Shown here one piece after another: positions 14,689-16,556 of a stretch of DNA of 16,556 bases; the first letter of the stretch is position 1; each line of letters starts with the position of its first letter. The stretch lies in the NCBI RefSeq assembly GCF_051859565.1, contig NZ_JBHYFK010000012.1:1-16556 (forward strand), written 5' to 3'. Position numbers and translations under genes: made by a program. Under the pieces are notes generated by a model. That model searched no databases. It was not told the origin of the DNA and worked only from the letters and a program-made list of their open reading frames with translations. Source of the stretch: Glycocaulis sp051859565 (GTDB taxonomy: Bacteria; Pseudomonadota; Alphaproteobacteria; Caulobacterales; Maricaulaceae).

Positions 14689-15930
14689 ATGTCTTCCCTC
14701 TTCGACGAGGCCATAGAAGCCGGCAGATTGGGCAATAGTCACGCCTCACGCCAGCTTTTGCAGTCCGCCCTTGCCTCCGGCGATGAGCGGGCACGCCTGC
14801 CACTGGCAGGCATGATGCTTGATGGCCGTGGCGGCCCTATCGATCTGGACGGCACGGTAGCGGTACTGGAACCTGTTGAGCCTGGCCACGCCATTGCCCG
14901 GCGTATGCTCGCGACCGCCATGGCTCTGGGCCCGGGCGGGTTCCCCGGCGCCATCCAGCGGCGGCTGGAACATGCGCAGGCAGGCGATCGTGACGCGGCG
15001 GTGCAGGTGGGCGTACTTCTGTTGAACAGCCACCCCGCACAGTCTTTTGAGCTACTGCAGGGCGCAGCCCGGCAGGGGGCCGGTCTCGCAGCAGCAGCCC
15101 TGCTTCATCACGCAAAGAATCACAAAGGGCTCTGGCCAGAGCTCGAGCGCTGGCTGAACGAACTGATGGCTACAGGCTATCCGCTAGCAGGCCCGTTGAA
15201 GACGGAAATGGCGCAGATGCCGCGTACATCCCGCGCACCTGTCCTGCCAGCAGACACCGAAGGGTTTGAGATGATCGGCCTCGCCCGGCCAATGTCAGCG
15301 ACGTCGCCGGCCGAACTCAGCGAGGCGCCCTCCATCCGCTCCCATACCGCCGTGGTCAGCCACGCATCGTGTGATTACCTCCTGGCTGCGGCGTGGCCTA
15401 CCCTGCGCAGAGCAGAAGTTTTCGATCCGGTCACCGGCCGCACCAGCCTGGATGCACACCGAAAAGCTTACTCGGCCAGCATTCCGCGCTCCTTCCAGGA
15501 TCTTGCTATCGCCCGCGTTGTCGCCGACATGGCCACTTGCGCCGGCACCAGCGCTTCCTTCGCAGAAAATCTCGCGATCCTGCTGTATTATCCCGGAGAC
15601 GAGTACAAACCCCACCTTGACTGCTTCACATCCGATGATGGCTTGGCAGGTGCCGAACTGGCCGCGCAAGGGCAGCGCCGGGCTACCTCCCTCGCGCCCC
15701 TTAATGGCAGCTATGGCGGCGGGGAAACAAGGTTTCCCCGCCTGGACATAAATTGGCGTGGTGAAAAGGGCGACGTGCTGACCTTCGTGAATGTGACCGC
15801 CGACGGCTCCCCCGATCCCCTGAGCCTTCATCAGGGTGCGCCGGTAGTTTCCGGGTGGAAAGCGCTCGCCAGTCTATGGGTGCGTGAGCAGATGCCTGGC
15901 ACTGCCGGCATCGCGGAGCGCACTGCCTGA
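14689..15930 (+). CDS. Prolyl-4-hydroxylase-like 2OG-Fe(II) oxygenase with Sel1/TPR-like N-terminus
   Basis: 413 aa. Residues 1-170 are short helix pairs rich in Ala/Gly/Leu (for example ALASGDERARLPLAGMMLDGRGG), resembling degenerate Sel1/TPR repeats that bind protein partners. Residues about 220-400 are the oxygenase: YYPGDEYKPHLDCF carries the iron ligands His309 and Asp311, GGGETRFPRLDI and GDVLTFVN are typical strands, and SLHQGAPVVSGWKALASLWVRE carries the third ligand His381 and the 2-oxoglutarate-binding Lys391. This is the P4H arrangement, so hydroxylation of a protein side chain (proline or similar) is likely, using O2 and 2-oxoglutarate in the cytoplasm; the substrate is unknown. 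It lies alone on the plus strand between the initiator tRNA and 5S genes, both transcribed the other way. Its ribosome site is weak (GGGA about 10 bases before the ATG). Confidence 0.9.
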   Translation: MSSLFDEAIEAGRLGNSHASRQLLQSALASGDERARLPLAGMMLDGRGGPIDLDGTVAVLEPVEPGHAIARRMLATAMALGPGGFPGAIQRRLEHAQAGDRDAAVQVGVLLLNSHPAQSFELLQGAARQGAGLAAAALLHHAKNHKGLWPELERWLNELMATGYPLAGPLKTEMAQMPRTSRAPVLPADTEGFEMIGLARPMSATSPAELSEAPSIRSHTAVVSHASCDYLLAAAWPTLRRAEVFDPVTGRTSLDAHRKAYSASIPRSFQDLAIARVVADMATCAGTSASFAENLAILLYYPGDEYKPHLDCFTSDDGLAGAELAAQGQRRATSLAPLNGSYGGGETRFPRLDINWRGEKGDVLTFVNVTADGSPDPLSLHQGAPVVSGWKALASLWVREQMPGTAGIAERTA

Positions 15931-15978
15931 AGCGCACCGCCTCTGGAGATGAGGGCAAACTGAAACCTGAATAAAACA

Positions 15979-16002
15979 AAACCCCCGCCGAAGCGGGGGT
16001 TT
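15979..16002. terminator. Strong bidirectional intrinsic terminator, rRNA operon and oxygenase gene
   Basis: A 10-bp perfect stem (AAACCCCCGC/GCGGGGGTTT) closes a CGAA loop, which on the minus strand reads C-TTCG-G, the hyperstable UUCG tetraloop. The minus-strand exit is T-rich (GTTTTGTTTTATTC), so it ends the rRNA transcript about 49 bases after 5S. On the plus strand it ends in GGTTTC and would also stop the oxygenase transcript, 48 bases after its stop codon. Confidence 0.88.
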
Positions 16003-16035
16003 CATCATTTTGATTGGAAAGAAAAAGGATAACTG

Positions 16036-16045
16036 GCGTCAAACG
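16036..16045 (-). repeat. Right-hand copy (in RNA) of the inverted repeat flanking 5S
   Basis: GCGTCAAACG here is perfectly complementary to 16172-16181, on the other side of 5S. In the rRNA precursor the two arms would pair and extend the 5S terminal helix across a small internal loop, a plausible processing stem. Confidence 0.6.
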
Positions 16046-16050
16046 GGCGG

Positions 16051-16166
16051 ACCGGGCGGCGACCTACTCTCCCATGCCTTAAGACATAGTACCATCGGCG
16101 CTGAGGGTCTTAACGGCCGTGTTCGGGATGGGAACGGGTGGGGTCCCCTCGCTATAACCACCCGGT
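16051..16166 (-). rRNA. rrf: 5S ribosomal RNA
   Basis: About 116 nt on the minus strand. The ends pair as ACCGGGTGG with CCGCCCGGT, forming helix I. The interior contains the conserved CCCATCCCGAACACGGCCGTTAAG and GGTACTATGTC blocks and the GGGAGAGTAGGTCGCCGCC 3' region. The exact ends may be one or two bases longer. It follows 23S in the leftward operon. Confidence 0.95.
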
Positions 16167-16171
16167 CGGCA

Positions 16172-16181
16172 CGTTTGACGC
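16172..16181 (-). repeat. Left-hand copy (in RNA) of the inverted repeat flanking 5S
   Basis: CGTTTGACGC is the partner of 16036-16045; the two arms lie 5 bases from each end of the mature 5S. Confidence 0.6.
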
Positions 16182-16254
16182 GGTTTCACAGAGACATTTT
16201 TTCCTGAACTTTCGGGCTTCATGAAGGACGAGGCGATCGCCATTCATGAGCTAC

Positions 16255-16556
<302 letters not shown>

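Noticed and set aside
15295..15831. Minus-strand open frame (178 codons) opposite the oxygenase
   Set aside because: Antisense shadow; the plus strand carries the iron-ligand motifs.

Overview
This is a high-GC (roughly 60%) stretch of an alphaproteobacterial chromosome. The clues are the 5S and 23S rRNA sequences, an initiator tRNA lying close to the 5S gene, the codon use, and WecB/WecC and AraC proteins of alphaproteobacterial type. A Caulobacterales/Maricaulales/Hyphomonadales-like marine bacterium is my best guess; that is inference, since no database search was possible.

Left and centre (1-12579) form a surface-polysaccharide locus. A minus-strand run reads, in transcription order: UDP-GlcNAc 2-epimerase (wecB), UDP-ManNAc dehydrogenase (wecC), a KpsM/Wzm-like ABC-2 permease, a KpsT-like ATPase, a heparinase II/III-family lyase and, after a 353-bp gap, a large multidomain glycosyltransferase cut by the window edge. 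wecC, permease and ATPase overlap by a few bases. Divergent from wecB are two overlapping plus-strand glycosyltransferases. A fourth, convergent glycosyltransferase follows on the minus strand. Together they would make UDP-ManNAcA from UDP-GlcNAc, build a glycan on a cytoplasmic carrier, export it through the ABC transporter, and possibly trim it with the lyase. Three of the four glycosyltransferases are recognisable sisters with different N-terminal extensions.

The centre-right (12649-14226) holds an AraC-family regulator and a small unrecognised membrane protein, both on the minus strand.

The right end (14374-16556) holds an initiator tRNA gene with its own promoter and terminator, a plus-strand prolyl-4-hydroxylase-like 2OG-Fe(II) oxygenase, a strong terminator, the 5S rRNA gene flanked by a 10-bp inverted repeat, and the 3' end of 23S rRNA. 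The rRNA operon runs leftward.

The points most worth a second look are the sister glycosyltransferases with their odd N-termini (one resembles a decayed methyltransferase), an ABC ATPase with Gln at the H-loop histidine, a lyase with a full set of apparent catalytic residues in an export operon, an initiator tRNA with A29-U41 and C73, and the oxygenase gene lying between 5S and the initiator tRNA. I saw no CRISPR array, insertion sequence, prophage or obvious defence system.
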